Positions 8,697-16,684 of a stretch of DNA of 54,214 nucleotides are shown one piece after another. The stretch lies in contig JAMCQN010000108.1 in assembly GCA_023382055.1 (NCBI GenBank), forward strand, positions 1-54,214, given 5' to 3'. Position 1 is the stretch's first letter, and each line of letters opens with the position of its first letter. A model generated the notes under the pieces. It saw nothing but the letters and a program-made list of their open reading frames with translations. It ran no database searches and was not told the origin of the DNA. This DNA comes from Chloroflexota bacterium (GTDB lineage: Bacteria; Chloroflexota; Anaerolineae; J036; Brachytrichaceae). A program made the position numbers and the translations under genes.

Positions 8697-9618
8697 TCGC
8701 AAAACCCGCCACGCCTTCGATGAAGTAGTTCTGCAGCGACAGATATAGCGCAACCAGCGGAATCGTCGCGACGACAGTCGCCGCCAGGCCGAATGGACTG
8801 AATGAAACGGTGCTGGGGATGCCCGTCAGGTTTCCCGAGCCGGTCATGAACTGGAATCCAACCGATAACACCCAGATGGCCGGGTTGCTGTATGACACAA
8901 GCAACGGCCACACATAATCGTTCCACATCGCGACGAACTGGAACACCACAAACACGGTCAGCACCGGCGTCAGCATCGGGAGATAGATGGTTATCAGGCA
9001 GCGCAGCGTTCCTGCGCCATCGACGCGCGCCGCTTCTTCGAAGTCTTTGGGAATGGTGACGAACGTTTGTCGAAACAGGAAGATGAAGTACGCGTTTACC
9101 AGGCCGGGCAGGAGCAGCGCCGGCCACCGGTTGAGAAATCCTGTGCCTCCCTGGCCGAACAGGTTGTTGCCGCCCGCCAGTGGGAAACGCGCCATCATGA
9201 CAAATGTGGCGATATTGATAACGATGCCGGGCAGCACCAGCGAGCTCAGGATGTAGAGGAACACGGCATCGCGGCCCCTGAAGCGCAGCTTTGCCACGGC
9301 ATAGCCGATCAACACCGCAAGTGTTCCGGGTATGACAATGTACCAGGCTGTGCGGACGAGAGTGTTGACCAGCCAGTTCAGCATCTCGCTGCTCCTGGAG
9401 TTAAAGACTTCCTCGTATGCGGTCAACGACGGGCTAAAGGGGATGGGCAGCCAGGGGGTGCGCAGGAAATCTTCCGTCGTTCCGAGCGAACCCAGCATGG
9501 CGAAGATGAGCGGGTAGGCCATCAGCAGGCTGCTCAAGACTAACAGGGTGAATACCCCAAGATTAACGAGTTTGCCGGCTGCTTTGTTCGGAAGTGGTTT
9601 CATGGTTTTCGTTCCCAT
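8686..9618 (-). CDS. Sugar ABC transporter permease, MalG/UgpE type
   Basis: A 310-residue inner-membrane permease with six predicted helices. The signature EAARVDGAGTLRCLITIYLP is the EAA loop that docks the ATPase, and it is followed by a MWNDYVWPLL segment typical of the carbohydrate permease family CUT1 MalG branch. The ATG at 9618 directly follows the stop of the upstream permease (TAAATG), so translational coupling is likely. An internal ATG at 9603 is also possible. It pairs with the MalF-type gene upstream. No substrate-binding protein and no sugar ATPase gene lies nearby, so the substrate cannot be read from context. The stop overlaps the end of the convergent VC0807-like gene. Confidence 0.9.
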   Translation of the reverse strand: MGTKTMKPLPNKAAGKLVNLGVFTLLVLSSLLMAYPLIFAMLGSLGTTEDFLRTPWLPIPFSPSLTAYEEVFNSRSSEMLNWLVNTLVRTAWYIVIPGTLAVLIGYAVAKLRFRGRDAVFLYILSSLVLPGIVINIATFVMMARFPLAGGNNLFGQGGTGFLNRWPALLLPGLVNAYFIFLFRQTFVTIPKDFEEAARVDGAGTLRCLITIYLPMLTPVLTVFVVFQFVAMWNDYVWPLLVSYSNPAIWVLSVGFQFMTGSGNLTGIPSTVSFSPFGLAATVVATIPLVALYLSLQNYFIEGVAGFAIKG

Positions 9619-10575
9619 TTAGGATCCGGTGTAACCCCGGCTCATGGCGCGCAGGTTGATGATGGCAAACGTCAGCAGCATAACGCCCAGGATGACCGAG
9701 CCTGCGCTGGCCATCCCGATATCCGCGTTGGTGAAAATATCCTGGTATATCTGCAGCATCATGACGTTGGTCTGGTTGCCCGGGCCGCCGCGGCTCAGAA
9801 ATAACACCGCCTCAAAGATCTGCGCGCTGCCGATGATGCCCGTCACCAGCACGAAGATCGTCACCGGTTTCAGCAACGGCAGTGTGACATGCCGCAGTAT
9901 CCGCGCCGGTGATGCGCCGTCGACGCGCGCAGCTTCGTATAGCTCCGGATGGATGCCTTGCAGCGCCGCCAGATACAGGATGACCCCGCTGCCGACGCCG
10001 CGCCACACCGAGAAGATGATGATCACCAGCCACATCAGGTCGACGCGCAGGTAGAATATGACCGGCGGAAGGTCGGCCTGCTTCAACAGCATGTTGATTA
10101 CGCCGTCGACCGGCGATATCATCGTCAGCGCGATCAACGCCATTACTACCGGGGATGTCAGGCTCGGGATATACCAGGCTGCGCGGAAGACGCTGCGTCC
10201 GCGTATCTTGCGGTTCAGCATCAATGCAACCAGCACCGCCAGCAGCATCTGCGCCGCCAGAATTATGACCGCAAAAGCCAGCGTGTTGCCGATGACCTGC
10301 AGATAAATCGAGTTGGTCAGATAGCGTCTGAAGTTATCCAGGCCGACCCATTCCGGGCCGCCGCTCATGCCCGACCAATGAGTAAAGCTCAGGATGATCG
10401 TCGCCAGGACGGGCAGTGCGAAGAAAATCGTGTAATAAATCAGCGCCGGGGTGAGGATAGTCCATGCTTCAATGGGTTCGCGATTACGATGGCGCCAGGC
10501 CCGGACACGCGCGCCGTCGTTATCCGCTGTTTCTTGCTGCTGCATTATTGGTTTGTCCGGCTTACTATACCTCAT
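9619..10575 (-). CDS. Sugar ABC transporter permease, MalF/UgpA type
   Basis: 318 residues. A charged cytoplasmic N-terminus of about 35 residues is followed by six helices. The EAA loop reads LYEAARVDGASPARILRHVT and is followed by a TLPLLKP segment, as in MalF/UgpA family CUT1 permeases. The late helix region contains the family's FLSRGGPGNQTNVMMLQIYQ-like stretch. It forms the permease heterodimer with the gene directly downstream. It is transcribed divergently from the class II aldolase gene with only 74 bases between them, so both probably share a control region. The usual extracellular binding protein is missing and may be encoded elsewhere, as many CUT1 systems also share one MsmK-like ATPase. 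Confidence 0.9.
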   Translation of the reverse strand: MRYSKPDKPIMQQQETADNDGARVRAWRHRNREPIEAWTILTPALIYYTIFFALPVLATIILSFTHWSGMSGGPEWVGLDNFRRYLTNSIYLQVIGNTLAFAVIILAAQMLLAVLVALMLNRKIRGRSVFRAAWYIPSLTSPVVMALIALTMISPVDGVINMLLKQADLPPVIFYLRVDLMWLVIIIFSVWRGVGSGVILYLAALQGIHPELYEAARVDGASPARILRHVTLPLLKPVTIFVLVTGIIGSAQIFEAVLFLSRGGPGNQTNVMMLQIYQDIFTNADIGMASAGSVILGVMLLTFAIINLRAMSRGYTGS

Positions 10576-10590
10576 GAATTAAACCCCCGG

Positions 10591-10619
10591 TTGTATCCGC
10601 AGTTGATAAAAGCTACAAT
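10591..10619 (+). promoter_or_regulatory. Sigma-70-like promoter for the aldolase gene
   Basis: TTGTAT (10591-10596) and TACAAT (10614-10619) are separated by exactly 17 bases, about 30 bases upstream of the aldolase start at 10650. A TGGAG ribosome binding site lies closer to the ATG. Located in the divergent gap with the ABC permease operon. Prediction by eye only. Confidence 0.5.
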
Positions 10620-10649
10620 CGGATTCAACCTATCGTGGAGTAAACAGTC

Positions 10650-11411
10650 ATGCCCGAAAAGACCAAAGAAACCATCCTGGAAGAACTTATCGCGCTTTCG
10701 CATCATCTCGGCGAGGAACAGCGTGAGCTTTTGATAATCGGCGAAGGCAACACCAGCGCGCGCATCGACGCTGATACGTTCTGGGTCAAGGCCAGTGGTA
10801 ACAACCTTCGCACGATCGCGGTGGAAGGGTTTGTGCGGATCAGCCGCAGCAGTGTGCTCAAACTGCTGGATTCCGCTGCGACGGATGCCGATGTCAAACG
10901 CGTGTTGACAACATCGCGCGTGGATCCGAGTGCGACTGCGCACCCTTCCGTCGAGACGGTGCTGCACGCGTCGCTATACGAACTGACCGATGCACAATTC
11001 ATCGGCCATTCGCACCCGATTGCAGTCAACGCCATCATGTGCTCGAAGAACTCCGCCGACATCACCGGTCACCTGATGCCCGATGAGATCGTGGTCTGCG
11101 GTGTGGCATCAATCTACGTCCCCTACACGGACCCCGGCCTGCCGCTGGCGCGCGAAGTCGTCAAACGCGTGAAGGCATTTATCGCCGAATGGGGAGAGCA
11201 GCCGCGCACGATGTACCTGCAGAATCATGGCCTGTTCGCCATCGGCCGATCGGCGCGCGAGGTGCAGAACATATCGGCAATGGCCGTCAAACATGCGCGC
11301 GTGCTGGCCGGGACCTATGCAGCAGGCGGCCCGAACTTCCTGAGCAAGCAGGATATTTCGCGCATCCACACGCGCCCCGATGAGGAAGTCCGCCGCAATA
11401 AGTTCAAGTAG
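10650..11411 (+). CDS. Class II aldolase/adducin-family protein
   Basis: 253 residues of the fuculose-1-phosphate aldolase/ribulose-5-phosphate 4-epimerase fold, a cytosolic Zn2+ enzyme family. The phosphate-binding GNTSARID motif is near residue 33, SGNNL follows at about 51, the metal-binding HSHP pair (GHSHPIAVNA) is near residue 120, and the third zinc histidine sits in LQNHGLFAIG near residue 190. A short acidic residue at the position of the catalytic Glu is not obvious: ADITGHLMPDE follows instead. Likely to cleave or isomerise a phosphorylated sugar or polyol. The divergent sugar permeases support a sugar catabolic role. The substrate cannot be assigned. Confidence 0.85.
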   Translation: MPEKTKETILEELIALSHHLGEEQRELLIIGEGNTSARIDADTFWVKASGNNLRTIAVEGFVRISRSSVLKLLDSAATDADVKRVLTTSRVDPSATAHPSVETVLHASLYELTDAQFIGHSHPIAVNAIMCSKNSADITGHLMPDEIVVCGVASIYVPYTDPGLPLAREVVKRVKAFIAEWGEQPRTMYLQNHGLFAIGRSAREVQNISAMAVKHARVLAGTYAAGGPNFLSKQDISRIHTRPDEEVRRNKFK

Positions 11412-11422
11412 CAGGTGTTTTG

Positions 11423-11460
11423 CATTGGATTGCCGTTCAAAGCAGTACGGCAATCCAATG
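11423..11460. terminator. Bidirectional terminator hairpin
   Basis: A perfect 14-bp stem, CATTGGATTGCCGT (11423-11436) with ACGGCAATCCAATG (11447-11460), has a 10-base loop. It lies between the convergent ends of the aldolase gene and the E1-alpha gene. There is a short T-run before it (for the minus-strand direction this is an A-run), but no strong U-tract after the stem. Confidence 0.65.
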
Positions 11461-11477
11461 GCATCAGCCTGAATGGA

Positions 11478-12437
11478 TCAAGCCCACACATCTGTCGCTA
11501 CGTCGCTCGGCTCCGGCAGCGGCGATGAATTGGCGAACTCCACGGCTTCGTCAACCTGCTTGTTGGCGCGCTCGATAATCTGATTGAGGTCGCCCTCTGG
11601 CATTTCGAATTTCTGAGCCAGGTGATCGCGCAACAGCAGAATCGGGTCGCGCTTGCGCCACTCAGCCACTTCCTCGCGAGTGCGGTAGGTTTCCGGATCG
11701 CCGATCATGTGCCCTGAAAATCGATAGGTGAGAGCCTCGATAAACGTCGGGCCGTCTCCGGCGCGCGCGCGAGCCGCCGCTTTGCCCACGGTCTCGTATA
11801 CCTCGCACACATCGTTGCCATCGATGGTGACTGCTTTCATCGCGTAACCCCTGGCGCGGTCCGCGAGTTTCTTCAGCGGGGTGGATTCGCCCACCGGCGT
11901 CATCTCGGCGTACAGGTTGTTCTCGCACAGCAGGATCAACGGGAGTTTCCACAGTTGCGCGATGTTCAGCGTCTCGTTGAGAACGCCCTGGTGCAGCGCG
12001 CCGTCGCCGAAGATGGTCAGCGCCACGCGCCCCTTGCCGTCCATCTGCGCGCTGAGCGCTGCGCCGGCGGCGATCGGCACGCCCGCGCCGACAATCGCGT
12101 TCTCGCCCAGCAGGCCGATTGACGGATCCGTCCAGTGCATACTGCCGCCTTTGCCTTTGCTGATGCCGGTGCGCCGGCCCAGCATTTCCGCCATCGCCGC
12201 GTTCACGTCGATGCCTTTGGCGATGGCCGCGCCATGCCCGCGATAGGTGCAGGTCATGTAGTCGTCAGGGTTCAGCGCAAAGGTCGAGCCCACCGCCGTG
12301 CCTTCCTGCCCGATGCTCGGGTGCAGCGAGCCGCGAATTTCGCCGCCCTTGTACAGTTCCATCAGGCGCTCTTCAAATGCGCGAATCAGGCACATCCGTT
12401 CGTACATGCGAAGCAATAAGTCTTTACTGAATGCCAT
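11478..12437 (-). CDS. Thiamine-diphosphate dehydrogenase E1 alpha subunit (PDH/acetoin type)
   Basis: 319 residues matching the alpha subunit of branched 2-oxoacid or acetoin dehydrogenases. GQEGTAVGS, GKGGSMHW and the TPP-binding motif from GDGALHQGVLNE to ENN are present, with the YRFSGHMIGDPETYRT loop near residue 240 as in acetoin dehydrogenase AcoA. The alpha subunit normally needs a beta subunit (E1 beta) and an E2 acyltransferase, but neither is encoded next to it. It is the last gene of a minus-strand operon after two SDR genes, 15 bases downstream of the second. The substrate may be acetoin or another alpha-keto compound produced by the SDRs; this is inference. Confidence 0.88.
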   Translation of the reverse strand: MAFSKDLLLRMYERMCLIRAFEERLMELYKGGEIRGSLHPSIGQEGTAVGSTFALNPDDYMTCTYRGHGAAIAKGIDVNAAMAEMLGRRTGISKGKGGSMHWTDPSIGLLGENAIVGAGVPIAAGAALSAQMDGKGRVALTIFGDGALHQGVLNETLNIAQLWKLPLILLCENNLYAEMTPVGESTPLKKLADRARGYAMKAVTIDGNDVCEVYETVGKAAARARAGDGPTFIEALTYRFSGHMIGDPETYRTREEVAEWRKRDPILLLRDHLAQKFEMPEGDLNQIIERANKQVDEAVEFANSSPLPEPSDVATDVWA

Positions 12438-12452
12438 TTTCCACCCGTATTG

Positions 12453-13175
12453 TCAGCGTGTGAAGACGTTACCTCGGATATAGTCGGCGTCGTCGCTGGC
12501 GAGCCAGGCCACCACTTTGGCCATGCCTTCGGGTTCACCCAGATGTGATTCAGCCACCAGCTTATCCATGGATTCGCCGCGTTTCTGTGCATCGACTTCG
12601 ATAACCGACAGCTTCATGCCTGTTCGGATGTTGCCGGGATGCAGGACGTTCACGCGTATATTGTCTGGCGCAAGTTTGCCCGCCAGCGTGATGCCCAGGC
12701 TTGTGACGCCGCCTTTGCTGGCGCCGTAAGCGTAGGACGAACTGCCATGCTGCGCCGCACCGGACGACAACAGGATGATCACGCCGCGTCTGGATTTCTT
12801 CAACAGAGGTGTGGCGTGCTTGGCGCACAGAAAACTGCCCGTCACGTTGATGTCCATGACCTGCTTCCAGGTCTCCAGGGTCAATTCCTCGATCGACGTG
12901 TAAGCCCCTTTCAGTAATCCCGCCGTCTGGATCAAGACATCCAACCGGCCGAAACGCTCGTTGACCTGCTGGAAGAGCCGCTCCACGTTCTGTTCATCGG
13001 TGACGTTCACGCGGAGAAACGGCGCATGAATCGCGGCGGCGAGTTGATTGCCGGCGCTTTCGTTGATGTCCGCGATGATGACCTTTGCCCCGCGCGCGGC
13101 GCATAACTCGGCGGATGCTTTGCCGATACCGGTTGCGCCGCCTACGATCAGGATGATTTTGTCTTGCAGTGTCAT
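12453..13175 (-). CDS. SDR-family oxidoreductase (second tandem copy)
   Basis: 240 residues, a classical short-chain dehydrogenase. The NAD(P)-binding GGATGIGKA motif is near residue 12, the end of strand 2 carries IIADIN (Asp favours NAD), the catalytic Ser lies in LLSSGAAQH, and the YGASK pair supplies Tyr and Lys. Residue HPGNIRTGM follows the active site. The ATG at 13175 was preferred over an upstream GTG/TTG because it aligns with the paralogue's start. The gene lies 11 bases after its sister SDR and 15 before the E1-alpha gene. Both SDRs end in the same FTR tail, supporting tandem duplication. Probably oxidises a sugar or secondary alcohol. Confidence 0.9.
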   Translation of the reverse strand: MTLQDKIILIVGGATGIGKASAELCAARGAKVIIADINESAGNQLAAAIHAPFLRVNVTDEQNVERLFQQVNERFGRLDVLIQTAGLLKGAYTSIEELTLETWKQVMDINVTGSFLCAKHATPLLKKSRRGVIILLSSGAAQHGSSSYAYGASKGGVTSLGITLAGKLAPDNIRVNVLHPGNIRTGMKLSVIEVDAQKRGESMDKLVAESHLGEPEGMAKVVAWLASDDADYIRGNVFTR

Positions 13176-13186
13176 GTCACACAACC

Positions 13187-13921
13187 TTATCGAGTAAACA
13201 AGAAACCCCTGACGTATTCCGCTTCGTCGCTGGCCAACCATGCCAGTATCTTGCCGACGCCTTCCGGTTCTCCCAACTCGGCGCCTGCTGCCGCCTGGGC
13301 GATAGCCTGCTCGCCGGATTGCCCGCGCGTTTCGGCTTCAGCCCCGATCACAGAGAGCTTCATGTTCGTCTTGATGCCGCCAGGGTGCACCACATTGACA
13401 CGGATATTGTCCTCCGCCAGCTTATTCGCCAGCGTAACACCCAGGCTGCTGACGCTGCCCTTGCTGGCGCCGTATGCGACGGACGAACTGACACCGATCG
13501 CAGCAACCGAGGATATCAGGATGATTGCCCCGCCGCCGGCTTTCTTGATCATCGGCACGGCGTACTTGGTACACAGGAAGCTGCCCGTGGCGTTGATGTC
13601 CACCACGTTCGTGAAGGTTTCCAGGCTGAACTCCTCGACCGGGACGTACGCTCCTTTGAGCACGCCGGCAGTCTGAATCAGCACGTCGAGGTGGTCGTAC
13701 TGTTCGGCGATGCGCGCAAACAGCGCTTTGACCGAGTTCTCGTCCGCCACGTTCACCGGCACATACATCGCGCCGGCCGCAGCCGCTGTTTCGGCGCCGG
13801 CTGCCTCGTTGTAATCGGCAATGATGACTTTCGCCCCTTGCATTGCACAGATCCTGGCTGTTGCGCTGCCAATGCCCGTTGCTCCTCCGACCACGAGAAT
13901 CGTTTTATTCGTAAGGTCCAT
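13187..13921 (-). CDS. SDR-family oxidoreductase (first tandem copy)
   Basis: 244 residues, classical SDR. GGATGIGSATARI binds the dinucleotide, IIADYNE follows strand 2 (NAD preference likely), ISSVAAIG carries the catalytic Ser, and YGASKGSV the Tyr/Lys pair. VHPGGIKTNMKL follows as in 3-oxoacyl/gluconate-type reductases. It is clearly homologous along its whole length to the next gene downstream (same motifs, same C-terminal FTR), so the two arose by tandem duplication and have since diverged. It starts 17 bases after the stop of the large PHP gene and belongs to the same operon. The substrate is not evident. Confidence 0.9.
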   Translation of the reverse strand: MDLTNKTILVVGGATGIGSATARICAMQGAKVIIADYNEAAGAETAAAAGAMYVPVNVADENSVKALFARIAEQYDHLDVLIQTAGVLKGAYVPVEEFSLETFTNVVDINATGSFLCTKYAVPMIKKAGGGAIILISSVAAIGVSSSVAYGASKGSVSSLGVTLANKLAEDNIRVNVVHPGGIKTNMKLSVIGAEAETRGQSGEQAIAQAAAGAELGEPEGVGKILAWLASDEAEYVRGFLFTR

Positions 13922-13938
13922 TATTACCAGCCTGCAAT

Positions 13939-16323
13939 TTAGCTTTGTGTCTCGGAAACAGGGGTATTGTCCGACAGGGGCGCGCTTTCCGCAACAGGCG
14001 GGGTGCTCTCGGCGCCAGTGTCGATGACCGGCGCGATATCCGGGTTCGTTTCCTGAGCCTCATTTGGCGCAGATGCCGGCGCGCGCGAGGGCTCCGCCTC
14101 GAGGGGAGGCATGGTTGCCTGGATCAACTCCTTCCAGCGGCTATCCATCGCATCATCGGCTACGCCGTAGAAGATGTGCACTTTACCGGCGTTATCGCGC
14201 AGAACAATGTCATAGCGTACTTTGCCGGCGCGCTGTGATCGACTGAGTATCGAGCGATCGTTGCGCCATTGAACCTGCGTGATGTCATATACATCGGCGC
14301 CATGCTGGTTGATGGCATAAAGCCATAGATCGCGCGCGCTCTTTTGTGTCACATTGCGCACGACGCTCTTATTGCGCAGGTCGCGCACGGTGAAGTAGCG
14401 CGTCCCGTCGCGCTCCTCCATGCTTAGAATCTCTACACCCGATCTCGGCGAGCCATCGACCTGGGGTTCAGGCGCAGGGAGCTGCATGACTTTTGCGCCC
14501 TCGCCGGCATGCGTTTCCGGTTTGCCCGTATCGACGCTGCCGCCGCCGTTCTGTGCCGGCTTGGGTCCAGTAGCTGCCGGCTGCTGTTGTCTGGGTTGTT
14601 GCTGTTGCCGGGATTGCTGTTCGCCGCGACCCTGTGGCTGTCCTTTGGGGCTGCGCTGCTGCTGCCCCTGGGCGGCGCCGCGCGGAGTCTGACCCTGTCC
14701 GCCCGGTTGCTGCTGGCGGCGCTGTGGCGGCTGTCCCGGATGCTGGCCAGGTTGCGGGTGGCGCGGAGCGTGCTGCGCCGCCTTGGGCTCCTGCACGGAT
14801 TTAGCCGCAATCTGTGTCTGCTCAAGTTCGATCGCCCGCCGCACCAGAGCGACGACATCCTCGCGTGTCGCCAGGCGAGTCTCCGCACCGCTGCGTACGT
14901 AGATGTGGATGCCATCGACGGAGTAGGGCAGGTTATCGCCGGGTGGGACGCCGATGCGCACGATCGCGGCTTCGTTGCTCTGCTGGAGGTCAATCATTAC
15001 ATTGAGCGCTGGACTGACATGGCTCTGTACGGCTTCGGCGATTTCCGTGGCCAATCCATCCGCATTGGACACCCCTGCGGCGCGTTTATCCAGGCCGGCA
15101 TCGCAGCCGATATACACGCAGCCGCCGTTCGTGTTGGCGAGCGCGGTGACATCGTTCACAATGGCTGCGAACTTATCGCCGCGCCTGGGCAGCGCAGGAT
15201 GGAAGCACTGCGTGGCATCGTTGCCTTTTTCGCGCGCTTCGCGCATGACATCGCTGGTGACTTCCTGGTAGACATCCGCCGGGCGCTCACGGTCGAAGTC
15301 CTTGCTCAGGAATAAGTCGCGCAGCGCATTAAAGCTCAATTCCGGCAGGAACACCTCGGTCGTGCGGTCGCCCAAACCAAGGCGCTTAGCATCTGTGGGC
15401 GAGGCCGTCAAGCGGTGCGAATCGCTGCTCTGGATGATGTGCATGCGGCGCGAGTATTCCGGCTTATACCCGTTGAACCAACTGGCCATTGAGCGGCGTC
15501 CTTTAGCCAGATCAGTCAACTCGATGGCAGACAGGTTGGGGTCCTGGGTATAGGCGATGCGCGTCTGCCCACCGATATTCATGCCGCGCATGAATACGCC
15601 GCTGGACGAATTGGCGTGCGGGGCGATCGCGATGCCCCCGGCCTCGGCGATCAGCCGATAAGCGGTCAGCACATCACTCGTCGCGCCGGCCTCGGTGAGA
15701 CCTTGTTCCACCACATGCGACGGCACGCGCAATTGCAGCAGAATGAAGTCGATATCGCGCAGCGATTTCTCGGGCGGGAAAAGGCCCAGAATGTGGAACC
15801 CGAAGGTGGCGGTTACCTCGAATCCGGGCAGCACGAGTAGCTTCTTCAACAAACGCCGATACTCGTTAAGCCGGCCCAGTTCATCTGCGCGAATGCGCCC
15901 CAGTTGTTCCAGCAACTCGAGGTCGGCGATCTCGCGCTGCATGTTGCGATATCCATTGGCGGTGTTGTGATCGGTGAAGGCAATGATATCGAGGCCGCGC
16001 CTTTCAGCCTGCTTAAGAATATCCAGGTAACGGATCTCCGGCTGTTCGTAATCGCGCGAGGCCGGGCTATGCATGTGCAGGTCCATGCGATACCAGCGGC
16101 CGTTTGACGCTGGCGCATTTGCCTCCTCGGTCCTGGCAGGTGCGACGGCCTCGGTTGGCGTGGATTTTCTGGCGCGGGGTGTTTTTGTGGCGCGACCTGG
16201 CGTTTGGGTCCGGGTCGCAGTGCTCTTTTTTGCTGATGTCGTCTTTCTGGCGGGTTTGTTGGAATTTCTGGCGGGCGTAGATTTCGGTTCGTCTGCCGAT
16301 TCCTTGGTGGTCTTCCTAGGCAT
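13939..16323 (-). CDS. PHP phosphoesterase fused to an AlbA_2 domain, with a basic H1-like tail
   Basis: 794 residues in four parts. Residues 1-75 are a Lys/Arg/Ala/Thr/Pro-rich tail like bacterial histone-H1-type tails, likely to bind nucleic acid. Residues 80-345 are a PHP metallophosphoesterase domain with metal ligands H83, H85, D118, H119, E169, H177, H236, D301 and H303 (DLHMHS, FTDHN, PHANSS, SSDSH). Residues 380-500 match AlbA_2/Schlafen-like domains (ALANTNGGCVYIGC). Residues 505-625 are low-complexity Gln/Pro/Arg. A folded C-terminal domain (about 640-745) has TRYFTVRDL and a Trp-rich part I do not recognise, followed by a Ser/Pro/Glu tail. First gene of the operon with the SDRs. 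A DNA- or RNA-linked phosphoesterase role is inferred; the substrate is unknown. Confidence 0.8.
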   Translation of the reverse strand: MPRKTTKESADEPKSTPARNSNKPARKTTSAKKSTATRTQTPGRATKTPRARKSTPTEAVAPARTEEANAPASNGRWYRMDLHMHSPASRDYEQPEIRYLDILKQAERRGLDIIAFTDHNTANGYRNMQREIADLELLEQLGRIRADELGRLNEYRRLLKKLLVLPGFEVTATFGFHILGLFPPEKSLRDIDFILLQLRVPSHVVEQGLTEAGATSDVLTAYRLIAEAGGIAIAPHANSSSGVFMRGMNIGGQTRIAYTQDPNLSAIELTDLAKGRRSMASWFNGYKPEYSRRMHIIQSSDSHRLTASPTDAKRLGLGDRTTEVFLPELSFNALRDLFLSKDFDRERPADVYQEVTSDVMREAREKGNDATQCFHPALPRRGDKFAAIVNDVTALANTNGGCVYIGCDAGLDKRAAGVSNADGLATEIAEAVQSHVSPALNVMIDLQQSNEAAIVRIGVPPGDNLPYSVDGIHIYVRSGAETRLATREDVVALVRRAIELEQTQIAAKSVQEPKAAQHAPRHPQPGQHPGQPPQRRQQQPGGQGQTPRGAAQGQQQRSPKGQPQGRGEQQSRQQQQPRQQQPAATGPKPAQNGGGSVDTGKPETHAGEGAKVMQLPAPEPQVDGSPRSGVEILSMEERDGTRYFTVRDLRNKSVVRNVTQKSARDLWLYAINQHGADVYDITQVQWRNDRSILSRSQRAGKVRYDIVLRDNAGKVHIFYGVADDAMDSRWKELIQATMPPLEAEPSRAPASAPNEAQETNPDIAPVIDTGAESTPPVAESAPLSDNTPVSETQS

Positions 16324-16684
16324 GTGGTTCGGTTTCTATCACGTAAACGTGTTTTCAATGCTCGAACAAGCCATAGGTGGGAATGGATGTATATAAACGC
16401 TCACCCCATCAATCCCCTTTAAACATGGCAACGGGGAAACCACGACTTGATCGATAAATCAAATATAACAATAAACAGCGTAATTGTCGCTATCTGGCCT
16501 GCATTATACACGAGTGGCTGCGAGCATGACGCGCCACGGCTACTGTGTTGAATGGCAGAACCTGAGCGTTCAGTGTGCTGCCGGTCGCACGATGAATGAG
16601 TTGGCAGTATAACTGCCATTACGGAATACTGCCTGTCATCCATGCTGGATGGCGGCTCAAAAGCGCGGTCATCGGAGGATACCT
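16324..16684. promoter_or_regulatory. Divergent control region with overlapping palindromes
   Basis: This 361-base gap separates the PHP operon (-) from the nitroreductase gene (+). An AT-rich stretch at about 16440-16480 may hold the minus-strand promoter. Close to the nitroreductase start lie two palindromes: TGGCAGTATAACTGCCA (16602-16618) and CATCCATGCTGGATG (16637-16651). In addition GGCAGTAT (16603-16610) is repeated inverted as ATACTGCC (16627-16634). This cluster looks like an operator for a dimeric repressor. No protein-coding signal was found in the gap. Confidence 0.5.

Noticed and set aside
14509-15315. Plus-strand open frame inside the PHP gene
   Set aside because: It covers the Gln/Pro/Arg low-complexity region of the minus-strand gene, so its Leu-rich translation is the reverse complement of repeats and not a membrane protein.
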